Positions 9,302 through 18,940 are shown, counted from the first letter of the stretch. The stretch: DNA of 64,000 bases from CALHRB01 sp964473465 (GCA_964473465.1 CAYYPE010000007.1:85816-149815); one strand, 5' to 3'. Notes: generated by a model from the letters alone, not told the origin. Made by a program: numbers and translations.

Positions 9302-11497
9302 CTAAGACGTTATAAAAGGTAAAGTAATTGAAAATATTTTTATATCATTCTTACCCAAGCTATCTACTGTTGCAGTTCCGTTCATCACCCTTATCAATGA
9401 GGAAGCTAAAGCAAGGTTAAGATAAATGTCGTTGTAATCTTTTTCAATCAATTCAATTACATTTAATGAGTTTGATTTATAATTCATAATAAATTCATCA
9501 ATCAATCCATTGCTATTGGAAACTAATTGAATTTCAGTGCTGTTTTCAAGCTTATTTTCTTGAGCAATTATCTCAATTGATTTTTTATTTTCTCCAGCCG
9601 TTAATGATTTTGAAGCAAAAAACAATGCATTTTCAAGCAATTCAGGTATAACGAAACATTTGGCCTTTTTACTTTCATCATCAGTATTGAAAACAATTGA
9701 AATCGTTGGATCATCTTCATCAATTATTTTCTTTAAATTTTGAACAACTTCATTAAATTCAACAATTTTAGCTCTTTCGAATAAATTATTTCCACTTTCA
9801 GCATTATAATCATCCATATTGGAAATTATCGCAAATAATTCCTCGGAACTAATCAGGGCTTCGTTAGAAAAAGATTCTAACTCATTCTCATCTTTGAAAC
9901 TCTTTGTTTGAATAAGCTGTAAATTACCTATCAGGGTGGTTAATATATTCCTGAATTTGTGGCTCATTTTTGTCATAAAATATGTTTTTTGCTCATTAGC
10001 TTCCTTGGTTAGTTGCTCAGCTAACCTTATTTGCTTTGACTTAATTAACCTAAGCTCTTCTGTTTGTTTCTCTTTGGTAACATCTCGTCCAATAGCATAA
10101 ATGAGTTTATCTTTGCTTGAAATAGTGAAAATCCAACTTATCCATAAATCTGAATCATCTTTTGATTTCATTCTGACCAGAGATTTCAAAGAAAACTCAT
10201 TTTTATATTTTGTAGCATCTTTGAGTATCTTTGTCAATTCATCTTTATCCTCTGTTAATTCATATATACTCTTTCCAATAATCTCATTGGAAGAAATACC
10301 AAAAATATCCTGAAATGCAGGATTAACAGATTTCCAAACTCCGTCATAGCTTAAAACACCTATAATATCCTTAGAAGCCATTAATATTCTTCTTTGGGAT
10401 CTTGTCATTCTTTCGGCTATTTCCAAAGCTCTGGTTTTACTGTTTATCATTGATAGCACAAAAAGGAATATTACTATACTAATAAACAATGAACCTAATA
10501 AAACAAAATTTGGAATTATTATTTCCAGATTCCCACCGAAATATGGAACTGATGAAAAGTTCACCACTAAATTCCTATCGGCTATCTTAAAGTCTCTTTT
10601 GTCAGTTATAGCAGGTGTAAACCCACTTTTCGATAAACCATAGTTTGAGGATTGGAAAATTTCTTCCTCTTCACCCTGATTGTTTGTTTGAGTTATACTA
10701 AAAATGATACTGGTGTCCGAAGGGCTTCCCTTTCCTATAGCCGATTTAAAGAAATTGTGTATGTTGATTAACATCACAACAGCACTTTCGAAGTTTCGAT
10801 ATCGGTCATTTTCAGTTTCTATAGAATAATCCTTTTTGTAAACTGGTGAAATAATAAAAATAAAAAGTGAGTCATTGAACATCCTAAATGCTGGAGTTGA
10901 AATAGTTTTTGCTTTTTTTCGAGCTAATTCTATCTTTTCTTTTAATATATCATTCGTTGCAAAATCAAAACCCCTAAGGTTGAATGTATCGCTTTCCGGT
11001 ACAATAAACTCAACCGGATAATAATATTCCCTGTAACCGCTTGGTCTAATCTGGTATTCATAATAACCTTGCGATTGAACATAATGAATAAATTGATCTA
11101 AGAAGGAATTATCAACTTTTTGAACTGACATTAAAGCGGTAATTGAGGGATATGTTTTTGTCGGAACAGTGCCATATAAAAGAAAATAATCCCTTACAAC
11201 CTGAACGAGATTGTCATAAAGACCTCTCATAGATTGTTGAACCTGCATAACAGAGCGATAGTTCATATCAATCCTGTTCATAATCGAAGTAACTGCCTTA
11301 TCAAATGCAGCCCGGTTATCACTTAATATTTTATCTTTGGTAAAATAGTAAGCTAAAAAACTCAGTGCAAGCAAAACAATGAGTACAATATAAGCTGGAT
11401 ATGATTTTTTAAAATCGAAAAGCACAGACTTTTGTTTAGCTGTCTTTTTTAAAACACTATCGAGGTTTAAATTTTCATTGTATATTTCGCTATCCAT
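9302..11497 (-). CDS. CHASE-PAS histidine-kinase-like sensor with degenerate ATPase domain
   Basis: 731 residues. A membrane segment at about 34-53 is followed by a periplasmic CHASE-like domain (about 95-260: YYPVEFIVPE, GFDFA, SPVYK) and a second membrane segment at about 328-350. A PAS domain (about 368-475: IIGVLSYDGVWKSVNPAFQ) and a DHp helix pair follow. The H box MSHKFRNIL keeps His513 but lacks the usual Pro. The ATPase domain keeps the N-box Asn (LLENALFF). The G1 motif DxGxG is replaced by SNSNGL, and the G2 GLGL motif by IYLNLAL. ATP binding is therefore doubtful. The gene follows a stand-alone receiver by 18 bases, so the two form a signalling pair. It may act as a phosphotransfer or scaffold protein instead of a kinase. 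Confidence 0.8.
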   Translation of the reverse strand: MDSEIYNENLNLDSVLKKTAKQKSVLFDFKKSYPAYIVLIVLLALSFLAYYFTKDKILSDNRAAFDKAVTSIMNRIDMNYRSVMQVQQSMRGLYDNLVQVVRDYFLLYGTVPTKTYPSITALMSVQKVDNSFLDQFIHYVQSQGYYEYQIRPSGYREYYYPVEFIVPESDTFNLRGFDFATNDILKEKIELARKKAKTISTPAFRMFNDSLFIFIISPVYKKDYSIETENDRYRNFESAVVMLINIHNFFKSAIGKGSPSDTSIIFSITQTNNQGEEEEIFQSSNYGLSKSGFTPAITDKRDFKIADRNLVVNFSSVPYFGGNLEIIIPNFVLLGSLFISIVIFLFVLSMINSKTRALEIAERMTRSQRRILMASKDIIGVLSYDGVWKSVNPAFQDIFGISSNEIIGKSIYELTEDKDELTKILKDATKYKNEFSLKSLVRMKSKDDSDLWISWIFTISSKDKLIYAIGRDVTKEKQTEELRLIKSKQIRLAEQLTKEANEQKTYFMTKMSHKFRNILTTLIGNLQLIQTKSFKDENELESFSNEALISSEELFAIISNMDDYNAESGNNLFERAKIVEFNEVVQNLKKIIDEDDPTISIVFNTDDESKKAKCFVIPELLENALFFASKSLTAGENKKSIEIIAQENKLENSTEIQLVSNSNGLIDEFIMNYKSNSLNVIELIEKDYNDIYLNLALASSLIRVMNGTATVDSLGKNDIKIFSITLPFITS

Positions 11498-11515
11498 AGC
11501 TCTGTCCTTATCCTT

Positions 11516-11905
11516 TTATAATTTTGTTTTAGACTTTATAATTTTTTCTATTTCATCTGGAAATGTAGTAATATTGACTGGTTTTGATATAAAATAATCA
11601 AACCCCGATTCTAAAATTTTCTCTCTTGTTAAATTCCCCGATAATCCCGATATGGCTATTTTTGGTATTTCATCGTAATCTGGCATATTTTTGATTTGTT
11701 CAATTAATTGAGTACCGAGTATATCAGGAAGAAGTATATCAACTAATATAGCAGAAGGTTTATGATTTTTAAGCCATTGCAATGAGCTTTGACCGTTGAA
11801 AAATGAAACGCATTCAATCCCCGCTTTAGTCAACACAGTTGATAGTAATTTATTGACAGGTTTGTTGTCCTCAATAACACATACTAAAAATTTTTGAAAA
11901 TCCAT
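11516..11905 (-). CDS. Stand-alone CheY-like receiver protein
   Basis: 129 residues consisting of a receiver domain only. Acidic pair E12-D13, phospho-acceptor D56 (ILVDILLPD), switch residue S86 (AISG) and K108 (ISKP) are all present, so it should be phosphorylatable. There is no output domain; such receivers act in phosphorelays or by protein-protein contact. It lies directly upstream of the kinase-like gene with an 18-base gap. Because that neighbour has a damaged ATP-binding domain, the phosphate may come from another kinase. Confidence 0.9.
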   Translation of the reverse strand: MDFQKFLVCVIEDNKPVNKLLSTVLTKAGIECVSFFNGQSSLQWLKNHKPSAILVDILLPDILGTQLIEQIKNMPDYDEIPKIAISGLSGNLTREKILESGFDYFISKPVNITTFPDEIEKIIKSKTKL

Positions 11906-12005
11906 TTTTAAATTATTCCTAAATAATATCTAGTTGTATGTTATTTATCGGTATTTTTTTTTTTAATTGAATAGTTCATTATAAAATTTAAATAAAAATA
12001 TAATA

Positions 12006-13409
12006 CTACTGAACAACTGTTATTTCTACTCTTCTATTCATTAATTGACCCTCGGGTGTTCTATTATCTCCAATAGGATACAATGCTCCGTCACCTCTCG
12101 AGAATATTCTGGACAATGGTATTCCATTTTTTTGAAGATATCTGACAACTACATTTGCTCTTTCTATAGACCTTTCACGGTTTTGCTCGGGGGTTCCCTG
12201 GTTATCCGAATGACCAACTATTCTAACTGTTGCTTTTGGATTGGCTCTTAAGAATTCTACTATATAATTTAGATAATTTTCAAGCCTTTCATTTAATTGG
12301 GTACTACCAGAACTCTCATAATTAAATCTTCTCATCTCACCGGGTTTGATAACTACAGCTGGAGCTTTTGGAGGAGCTGGCTTTTCGATTGAAACAGTAT
12401 CCATCGACGGACTTTCGGCAGTAATGCCCGGTAAACTTGGCACTATTGCTGCAAATTCCTTTAATTCAAGTGGTTTGAAAGTTATAAGTTCTGGTAAAAA
12501 ATTACCTCTAAGCACATCAGTACTTGCAAGATAAGGAGTAGGCTCGATATAATAAGGATTGAATGGTACTGTATCTGTTTTAACATTATCAAAACCAAAT
12601 TTGAAATTGAAACCTATCCTTGCCTGAACAGCACTGCGTGATGAGTTATATCCTTTGAATATATCTGTTCCATAACTAAATGTAATAAACGGAGTGAAGA
12701 AAATCCTTGCTTCATTATTAAAATCGGCTATTAATATGTCATAACTTACTCCCAAATGACCACCAAATCTCATCTTTTCTGGTTTAACATTAACTGGCTG
12801 ATCTTGTGAAATAGCTCCAGTATTATCAAATTGTGTCTTATGTACCCATCTGCTTGAAGTTAGTATTTCAATATCTAAACCTGCAAACAATTCAAGATAT
12901 TTTACTGGCAATCTTAATATAGCAGATGGTGAAAAAACGAGATATGTTGTTGATGTTTCTACTTTGAATCTTGTATTCAAAGAATCATTATAAGGATCAG
13001 AATAAGAATTAAAATAAGATTTATCTATTAGATGAAGCCTCAGGGCAGCTCCTACATAATTTGTTGTCGGAAACCACTGCCCGAATAATCCTAAAAATAA
13101 ACCACCACCGAAACTGTTATGATAGGATATAATTGGTCGCTCCCTAAAATAATTATCTTTTAAATTCAAATCACCAAAAAAATAACCCGGATTGGTTCCT
13201 GTGGTGATCCCAAACCACCAGTCCCCCCTACTTCTTGTGTATATAACAGTATCTTTATTTTCAAGTGTTTTCAAACTAAAAAATTCATCAGCCAAATTGT
13301 CATCTGAAAAACTTTTTGTTACTACTTCATTTTTATTCTGAAGTGTTTCAGAATAACATACAATTTTCAAAGAAAATAATAATATTAAAAACAAAATAAT
13401 ATTCATCAT
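12006..13409 (-). CDS. OmpA-family outer-membrane protein
   Basis: 467 residues: signal peptide (about 1-19), an N-terminal region of barrel-like strands (about 60-290, e.g. FGGGLFLGLFGQW), and a Pro/Ala-rich linker (PAPPKAPAVVIKPGEMRR). The C-terminal OmpA domain (about 365-467) has the peptidoglycan-binding signature TVRIVGHSDNQG followed by NRERSIERANVVVRYL and NRRVEITV. It should tie the outer membrane to the peptidoglycan. Two adjacent ATG codons (13409 and 13406) are both possible starts behind AAAAGG. It lies between the WD40 gene and the receiver/kinase pair in the same direction, so it may be the envelope end of that signalling group. Confidence 0.88.
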   Translation of the reverse strand: MMNIILFLILLFSLKIVCYSETLQNKNEVVTKSFSDDNLADEFFSLKTLENKDTVIYTRSRGDWWFGITTGTNPGYFFGDLNLKDNYFRERPIISYHNSFGGGLFLGLFGQWFPTTNYVGAALRLHLIDKSYFNSYSDPYNDSLNTRFKVETSTTYLVFSPSAILRLPVKYLELFAGLDIEILTSSRWVHKTQFDNTGAISQDQPVNVKPEKMRFGGHLGVSYDILIADFNNEARIFFTPFITFSYGTDIFKGYNSSRSAVQARIGFNFKFGFDNVKTDTVPFNPYYIEPTPYLASTDVLRGNFLPELITFKPLELKEFAAIVPSLPGITAESPSMDTVSIEKPAPPKAPAVVIKPGEMRRFNYESSGSTQLNERLENYLNYIVEFLRANPKATVRIVGHSDNQGTPEQNRERSIERANVVVRYLQKNGIPLSRIFSRGDGALYPIGDNRTPEGQLMNRRVEITVVQ

Positions 13410-13435
13410 CCTTTTATTTTTCGGTCAAATTGAAC

Positions 13436-13456
13436 TCCGATTTCTTACTTATCGGA
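13436..13456. repeat. Short inverted repeat upstream of the OmpA-family gene
   Basis: TCCGAT and ATCGGA form a 6-bp stem with a 9-base loop in the 76-base gap between the WD40 and OmpA-family genes. There is no U-run. It could be a weak terminator for the WD40 gene or an operator for the OmpA-family gene; neither is shown. Confidence 0.25.
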
Positions 13457-13485
13457 ATATTAATCATTTTCTCAACATGATAATT

Positions 13486-15429
13486 TTATTTCAGTAATAT
13501 CAGTTTTCTGTTTACCATCTCACTTGGCGAGATAAGTCTTAAAAAATAAATCCCGCATGCATAAGCTGATAAATCCAATGAAAAATAATAACCGCCACTT
13601 TCATATTCACGCTCAAAGATTCTATGGTATCTTCCTTCTGAGCTAATTAAATCAAATGTATATTTTCCATCTTCAATTAAATTCATAAGTATTTCAACTT
13701 CATTATTTATTGAAGGGTTTGGGTGAACTTCAAAATCAAATGGAGAAATAGAAAATTGAACATCCATATCAAAATCTCCGATGCAATATTCTTCAATCTT
13801 AATTGAGCCATCAATCTTTTCAATTATGAGATTTAAAGTATCCATTGGTTTAAAATCCAATAGCTTAATTTCCTCAAAATGTCTGTCCCCTTTTAACACT
13901 AAAGTTTTGATAGTATCCAATGAACCTCTCAAATACATTTCGGCAGAAAATTCAAGGGTATCCTTTCTTGTAGAGCTTTTAGAAATTTGAAATTCTGTAT
14001 TTCTAAGATGTAAAAGCCTGTTGGGTATTTCAACTTTTATATTCGTTAGAATTTTCCGGTCTGATTTGTAATTAACCGGATTTTCAATAATAATTGGTAT
14101 TATAATTTTCTTGTTGGGGCTTGAAATTAAATGAGGTATTTTTGCAATTATTTGATTTTTTAGGACAACGTCAATTGAATCATTATAAATTGTGCTGAAA
14201 CAATTTCTCCATATTTTTATGGTGCTATCCCTTCCGGAACTAATAAGATACTTACCATCGAAAGAATAATCCAGAGCAATAACCTGTCCATTATTATTGA
14301 TTGGTTCACAAGTATTCTCCAACGTAAATATATTCCATTGTCTGATAAACCCATCCAGACTACCTGTCATACAAACATAATCCAAGGGATGAAACCTGAC
14401 ACTTCGAACGTGGAATGTATGCTTATCATAAGTATTAATTAATTCTTTATTCCATAAATCCCAGACTCTGACCGAGTCATCTACTCCCCCGTGTGATATA
14501 TATTTAGAATCAAATGAAATATCAGCAGACCAGATAACATCTCCCAACCTATTATTTCCATTTGAAAAAGTACCAAATGTATCGTTATTAATAAATGGAT
14601 GTTTAATAATTATGGTATTTCCATTATAATCTGAGAAATGTAGAAATTGTCCATCCGGTGAAAACCTTATATGATATATTCCCACTTTGTCTTCAGAAAA
14701 AAATTGGTTTATCTCTTTGATTTCATCACTAATTTGATACAGCTTAACCTGACCGGAATAAGAAGAAATTGCAAATAAGTTTTCTTGAGGACTAACAGCT
14801 ATACTGCGAACTATATTGCCAAATTGTGATATTTTGATTGTCTTATTATCTTTTCTGAGCCACATTAATGCTGTTGAATCATAAGCAATCAGGATTGTAT
14901 CGGGATTATGAAAAAATTCTGCTGAATAAACTCTGTTAACCTTTGGAAAAATTAGCGAATCTATAGCATTACCACTTTTGAAATCCCAAAGAAATACTTT
15001 CGAATCTGCTCCTGATGATAAAAAATAACTATAATCATAGGAAAATCTAACCATATTTATTTCGCCTAAATGTGCAGGTTTAATTAATTTTATTAATTCT
15101 GGGGAATGGCTTTCAGTTAGTATCGCTCTGAACCTGAAATTCTCGAAATCACTGGCGGGAGGAATCCATTCAAAGCAATGGCCATAGTAATTTTCGATAA
15201 TCTTGACCCAGTTCTTTCCTTGATTAGTTGAATACTCAAGATTAACGGGATGATTATTATTACCCTCCCAGCAAATATTTACGGGTTTGCCAGAAATAAT
15301 TGTGTCTCCATTTTGGGGATTTGTGATTTTGAATTGTGCAGATGCAAAATTAAGGTTTAAAAATACAAACGATGTGGAAATTATAACCACAAAGAGGAAC
15401 ATAAGTTTATCAATTATTTTCAAAAACAT
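13486..15429 (-). CDS. Secreted WD40 beta-propeller protein with T9SS sorting domain
   Basis: About 647 residues. A signal-anchor-like hydrophobic start (LMFLFVVIISTSFVFLNL) leads into an Ig-like domain (ITNPQNGDTI ... YSTNQGKNW). About seven WD40 units follow (residues 110-410: SGADSKVFLWD, GGVDDSVRVWD, GSLDGFIRQWN, SGRDSTIKIWR), then a beta-sandwich region and a T9SS C-terminal domain starting VHPNPS and ending GIYFLRLISP. WD40 proteins are usually cytoplasmic, so this one is unusual. The ATG at 15429 lies one base after the stop of the upstream gene, implying translational coupling. A TTG 12 bases earlier, overlapping that gene, is less likely. It probably acts as a surface or extracellular binding platform. 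Confidence 0.8.
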   Translation of the reverse strand: MFLKIIDKLMFLFVVIISTSFVFLNLNFASAQFKITNPQNGDTIISGKPVNICWEGNNNHPVNLEYSTNQGKNWVKIIENYYGHCFEWIPPASDFENFRFRAILTESHSPELIKLIKPAHLGEINMVRFSYDYSYFLSSGADSKVFLWDFKSGNAIDSLIFPKVNRVYSAEFFHNPDTILIAYDSTALMWLRKDNKTIKISQFGNIVRSIAVSPQENLFAISSYSGQVKLYQISDEIKEINQFFSEDKVGIYHIRFSPDGQFLHFSDYNGNTIIIKHPFINNDTFGTFSNGNNRLGDVIWSADISFDSKYISHGGVDDSVRVWDLWNKELINTYDKHTFHVRSVRFHPLDYVCMTGSLDGFIRQWNIFTLENTCEPINNNGQVIALDYSFDGKYLISSGRDSTIKIWRNCFSTIYNDSIDVVLKNQIIAKIPHLISSPNKKIIIPIIIENPVNYKSDRKILTNIKVEIPNRLLHLRNTEFQISKSSTRKDTLEFSAEMYLRGSLDTIKTLVLKGDRHFEEIKLLDFKPMDTLNLIIEKIDGSIKIEEYCIGDFDMDVQFSISPFDFEVHPNPSINNEVEILMNLIEDGKYTFDLISSEGRYHRIFEREYESGGYYFSLDLSAYACGIYFLRLISPSEMVNRKLILLK

Positions 15430-15430
15430 T

Positions 15431-16762
15431 TTACTTAACAAGCTGTATCTTCAAAACAGCATTTGAGAGTTCCACAGTTGGATCATCAATTGGTACACCT
15501 AAAAATACAACATTGTATAATCCTTGTTGAGCTAAAGATTTTGCATCCAATTCAAAATCATATTTTCCCATTGCCCTGTATTCATTCTCGTAAATTCGAT
15601 TTACCATTTTACCCTGCAAGTCATTAACAAAACAGGATAAATACAAGTCATCGGAAACAATGTAAGTTATCTTTGTTCTGTTATTGAATGGATTTGGGTC
15701 TGCCTGAGCAAAAACAATTACTGCATTGGGAATCCTGATACAATCATAAGCCATTTTTCCATGTATGGTTCCAAAAAAGTCCTGATACATCAATTCCCAG
15801 CAATATTCAAGACCAACATAAGGAACAGAATCATACATAAAGTAATATTTTTTACCAGTTGGGGTAGTTCCAAGACCAATGATAGAGTCATGAGGTGTAT
15901 ATCCAAGTCTGTAATCGGCTATTGTATCAAGATAAGTTAAACTTGGTGCTTCCCCATCTTCAAACGTTCTTTCTGCTCTGGCAATGATAAAACCCTTATT
16001 GAATGCTTCGCTTTCGGTTTCCCACGTCAGTAAAACTTTTTTTCTACCCACATAAGTTGCTTTGAAATTCTTGATGATCATTTGTGGCTCGGGTGCTTTT
16101 ATGACTATATAGTCAACAGTTTTAAAATCTCTATCATACATTTCGATATTGCTGTTAGCATATTCCTTAACAACATCCGGCATAAGAAGCAGATCTTCAT
16201 CAATCTTATATGCACAAGCCTGATAATAATCGAATGGGGCTAACCACTTAAAATTAATCGGTGGCTTTGAATTATCCTGAGTTTTGATACGGAACTTTCC
16301 AATTCTGATACCTACTGAATCAAGAGGTACGACTTTGCAGTGTTGATATGTTTCTGGTCCTGCTATTGTAATACTAAATCTACCGGTAAAAACACGGGGA
16401 GTAATATAATAACTTGTTGTTGGTAGTTGTCCTGTTATTGGTGAAACATCCAGATCGCTTGAACCGGATACCAATTCAATAGAATGTAATGTTGGATTAG
16501 CTGAATAGCCTGAAGAATCAAAATCAAACTGAAAAGTCCCATTTGCCCAATATTTCCAGTCATCTGTTTCTCTGGTTAAGTATAAATCAAATTCAACTGT
16601 ATTGGTACCAATCAGATAATTATTCATTATAATTGCTTTGGAAATTACTTTTGGCTGAGCAATCAGAGATTCTCCTGACAAGCAAAGAACTAATACTAAA
16701 TAAAAAGTAAAAAATAGTATTATTCTATATTTCAATAATTTGAACATCAATAAAAAAATCAT
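15431..16762 (-). CDS. T9SS-secreted protein with possible cohesin-like and Fn3-like domains
   Basis: 443 residues: N-terminal hydrophobic signal (about 10-33), then a beta-rich domain of about 150 residues (VEFDLYL, GTFQFDFD, RFSITIAGP, VGIRIGKFRIKT). Its spacing and strand pattern recall cohesin folds, though I cannot confirm it. An Fn3-like domain with the VLLTWETESEAFNKGF pattern common in secreted FCB proteins follows (about 230-340). A T9SS C-terminal domain begins DPNPFNNRTKITY and ends AVLKIQLVK. A second in-frame ATG lies at 16747; neither has a clear ribosome site. It is the middle gene of a tight three-gene operon, 12 bases after the dockerin-like protein and one base before the WD40 protein. 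Confidence 0.7.
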   Translation of the reverse strand: MIFLLMFKLLKYRIILFFTFYLVLVLCLSGESLIAQPKVISKAIIMNNYLIGTNTVEFDLYLTRETDDWKYWANGTFQFDFDSSGYSANPTLHSIELVSGSSDLDVSPITGQLPTTSYYITPRVFTGRFSITIAGPETYQHCKVVPLDSVGIRIGKFRIKTQDNSKPPINFKWLAPFDYYQACAYKIDEDLLLMPDVVKEYANSNIEMYDRDFKTVDYIVIKAPEPQMIIKNFKATYVGRKKVLLTWETESEAFNKGFIIARAERTFEDGEAPSLTYLDTIADYRLGYTPHDSIIGLGTTPTGKKYYFMYDSVPYVGLEYCWELMYQDFFGTIHGKMAYDCIRIPNAVIVFAQADPNPFNNRTKITYIVSDDLYLSCFVNDLQGKMVNRIYENEYRAMGKYDFELDAKSLAQQGLYNVVFLGVPIDDPTVELSNAVLKIQLVK

Positions 16763-16774
16763 AAAATAATAAAA

Positions 16775-18844
16775 CTAAGGAACCGTTGATTTTATACCTC
16801 GGTTATTCCATGGAAAATTAAAATCTTTTGTTGTTACTATACCACTTAGATTAACATCAGGTATTAAATATCCCTCAATATCTCTTTGATCCCATGTAAT
16901 AATTAAATCATTAAAATCAATAACACCATCTGCATTAACATCACCGGCATACATTCCAAATAACAAAGAACCATCAGCATTGAATCCTATTGGTTTGGCT
17001 GCTGAAGTTCTTCCAAGAAGAATTTCTGGCTTAGTGAAGTCAATTAAAGCGTCTCTGGTTTCCGGATATATCCTGACAGGTTCTTCGGTTACTATCGCAA
17101 GGTGATTTCTATGTCGGACGGCGATATAATATTCTCCCGAATCTATACCTTCGTTATAAAGATTTACCGGATATACTCCCTTTCTATTCACCACTTTTCC
17201 ATCAGACCTCAAAAAACAGGTTAGATATTGATTTTTGATATTAGAATTCTTGTTTCTGAATTCAATAACAATCCAATCAATAACTGAATCAGGAACAGCA
17301 TCAACAAAATATTGTGTTCGTTTTGGATCCAAATTGTAAGGATAAATATCTGGAGGAGTTTTTGGTATTAAGCCACGTTTGTTCAAATCATTTACCATTT
17401 CACCATATCTATAAGCACCTTCGAGATAAACCAGAGCATTCAAAGCTAATAAATATAAATTTCCGGGCATACCAATTGCAAAATTTCCAAGGGCATTAAT
17501 ATTTGCAGTATAGCCCGAGCCCCAGCCTGAAGGGTCGGTTATTGCATCTTCTGATTTTTCAAGGTCATACCATTCATTATTTACCCATCTTTGCAGTCTG
17601 AGGTTAGGAACCTGCAATGAATTTGTTTCGTGTTTTGGATCGTTTGTGTCTGGTAAATGCCGCCAACCCCATCCTAAAGTAATATTCATACCAGTTTGAA
17701 CGAGATTGAAGTTTTCATCTCTGGCACTAATTTCAAATGACCTTTTTACTTTTGAAGTTCCGTTTAGAAATGGGGGAAATGTTCTTGGTTTCACCCTGAA
17801 GGTCATTTCTTTCATTGAACCAGCCGCACGCTGATTTTCGATTAAAGCATAAGTATAAGGGTTATTAAAGACCAATCGTGTGCTATCAAATCGTAAGAAT
17901 TTACGTCTGAAACTTCCCTCAATTTCTGCATCAGGAGTTGTAAAAATTGGGTCTTTAGCAGAATTTGTGTAGGTTAAAACAAATTTGTTAATAGAATCAG
18001 GTTCAGTCCTTATGACATCTGAGAGTAGTAAAGTGTCATTAACGGTTACATCTTTATTTAACGTTATGCCTCCAACATTTTCAACTCTTAAATTCTGTAA
18101 AACAGTGGAATCTGATGGTAACTCACCACTAGTAGTCATTTCTCCAACACTGACATACTGAACATTAACAGTTTTGTCAAAAACGGGTTCCGAGGATAAG
18201 GAAGCACCGGAATGTCTTATAATCCATGATGAATCACCCATTCGGAAGTTATTGACTGATGAATTTCTTAGCTCTCCTCGTGTCAGTTCCAATTTTTTTG
18301 AAACAAGGAACCCACCATTATTTACGATATCAACACCTAAGGGATTATCAATATTTAAAATATTGAACTCTCCTCTGCCCTGAATATCCTGTTCCTTATT
18401 CTCATTTATTAATCTGAACTGATTTATTCCCTTAACGGTAGCTTCATTAACAACTGATGCTCGGGCATCCACACCTGATTCCATTGTAAGTAGAATAGAA
18501 TTATTCAAAATCCAGATTGAATCGAGAGAGGTTAACGGAGCAGGTCGCACAGAAGCTATATCTTTATATGAAGCACCACTTATAAGGATTTTATTATAAG
18601 TTACACCCGGGAATTCCTGAAATAAATTTGGTACATTGAAAAGAAATTCAAATTTCCCTCCAACTGTGTCAGGTAAACCTTTTGTATGCCCACTTTTAAC
18701 TCTTATCACGCCATTATTCTGAAGTTTTCCACCGGTATTATCAAAATTGTATTGTGATAGCAGAGATATTGGAGTCAAAATATATAGCAGAACTATTAAA
18801 AGCAAAACAGGTTTTAACTTTATATGTGTTGTAAAACCATCCAT
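16775..18844 (-). CDS. NTGG-type surface repeat protein with C-terminal dockerin-like segment
   Basis: 689 residues. A signal peptide (about 10-30, ending LLSQ) is followed by YNFDNTGGKLQNNGVIRVKSG, the same opening as the 781-residue protein upstream. Residues to about 300 hold beta-strand repeats of the kind LxNxGxI and GExN; the centre (320-460) resembles the folded block also found in the giant protein (ALIENQ, GMNITLGWGWRHLPD). The last ~65 residues carry two dockerin-like loops: GDVNADGVIDFNDL and PDVNLSGIVTTKDF, with Asp/Asn at calcium positions, ending WNNRGIKSTVP. There is no canonical T9SS domain. It heads an operon with a T9SS protein and the WD40 protein. A dockerin-cohesin type interaction with the next gene is a hypothesis. 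Confidence 0.7.
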   Translation of the reverse strand: MDGFTTHIKLKPVLLLIVLLYILTPISLLSQYNFDNTGGKLQNNGVIRVKSGHTKGLPDTVGGKFEFLFNVPNLFQEFPGVTYNKILISGASYKDIASVRPAPLTSLDSIWILNNSILLTMESGVDARASVVNEATVKGINQFRLINENKEQDIQGRGEFNILNIDNPLGVDIVNNGGFLVSKKLELTRGELRNSSVNNFRMGDSSWIIRHSGASLSSEPVFDKTVNVQYVSVGEMTTSGELPSDSTVLQNLRVENVGGITLNKDVTVNDTLLLSDVIRTEPDSINKFVLTYTNSAKDPIFTTPDAEIEGSFRRKFLRFDSTRLVFNNPYTYALIENQRAAGSMKEMTFRVKPRTFPPFLNGTSKVKRSFEISARDENFNLVQTGMNITLGWGWRHLPDTNDPKHETNSLQVPNLRLQRWVNNEWYDLEKSEDAITDPSGWGSGYTANINALGNFAIGMPGNLYLLALNALVYLEGAYRYGEMVNDLNKRGLIPKTPPDIYPYNLDPKRTQYFVDAVPDSVIDWIVIEFRNKNSNIKNQYLTCFLRSDGKVVNRKGVYPVNLYNEGIDSGEYYIAVRHRNHLAIVTEEPVRIYPETRDALIDFTKPEILLGRTSAAKPIGFNADGSLLFGMYAGDVNADGVIDFNDLIITWDQRDIEGYLIPDVNLSGIVTTKDFNFPWNNRGIKSTVP

Positions 18845-18876
18845 AGTTCTGATTATAGAAAAATATTAATCATCAT

Positions 18877-18920
18877 AAAAAAGGCGGCGGCTTTAAATTA
18901 CAAATAAACCACCGCCTTTT
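18877..18920 (-). terminator. Strong Rho-independent terminator
   Basis: On the minus strand a 12-bp stem (AAAAGGCGGTGG pairing with CCGCCGCCTTTT, one G-U) is followed by a further run of U. It sits 20 bases past the stop of the 781-residue protein and cuts it off from the 689-residue protein gene. The mirror arrangement would also work on the plus strand, but there is no plus-strand gene here. Confidence 0.92.
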
Positions 18921-18940
18921 ATGACGAAAAAAACTAAATA

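Noticed and set aside
13436..13456. Terminator for the WD40 gene
   Set aside because: The 6-bp stem has no U-run, so it is listed only as a low-confidence repeat.
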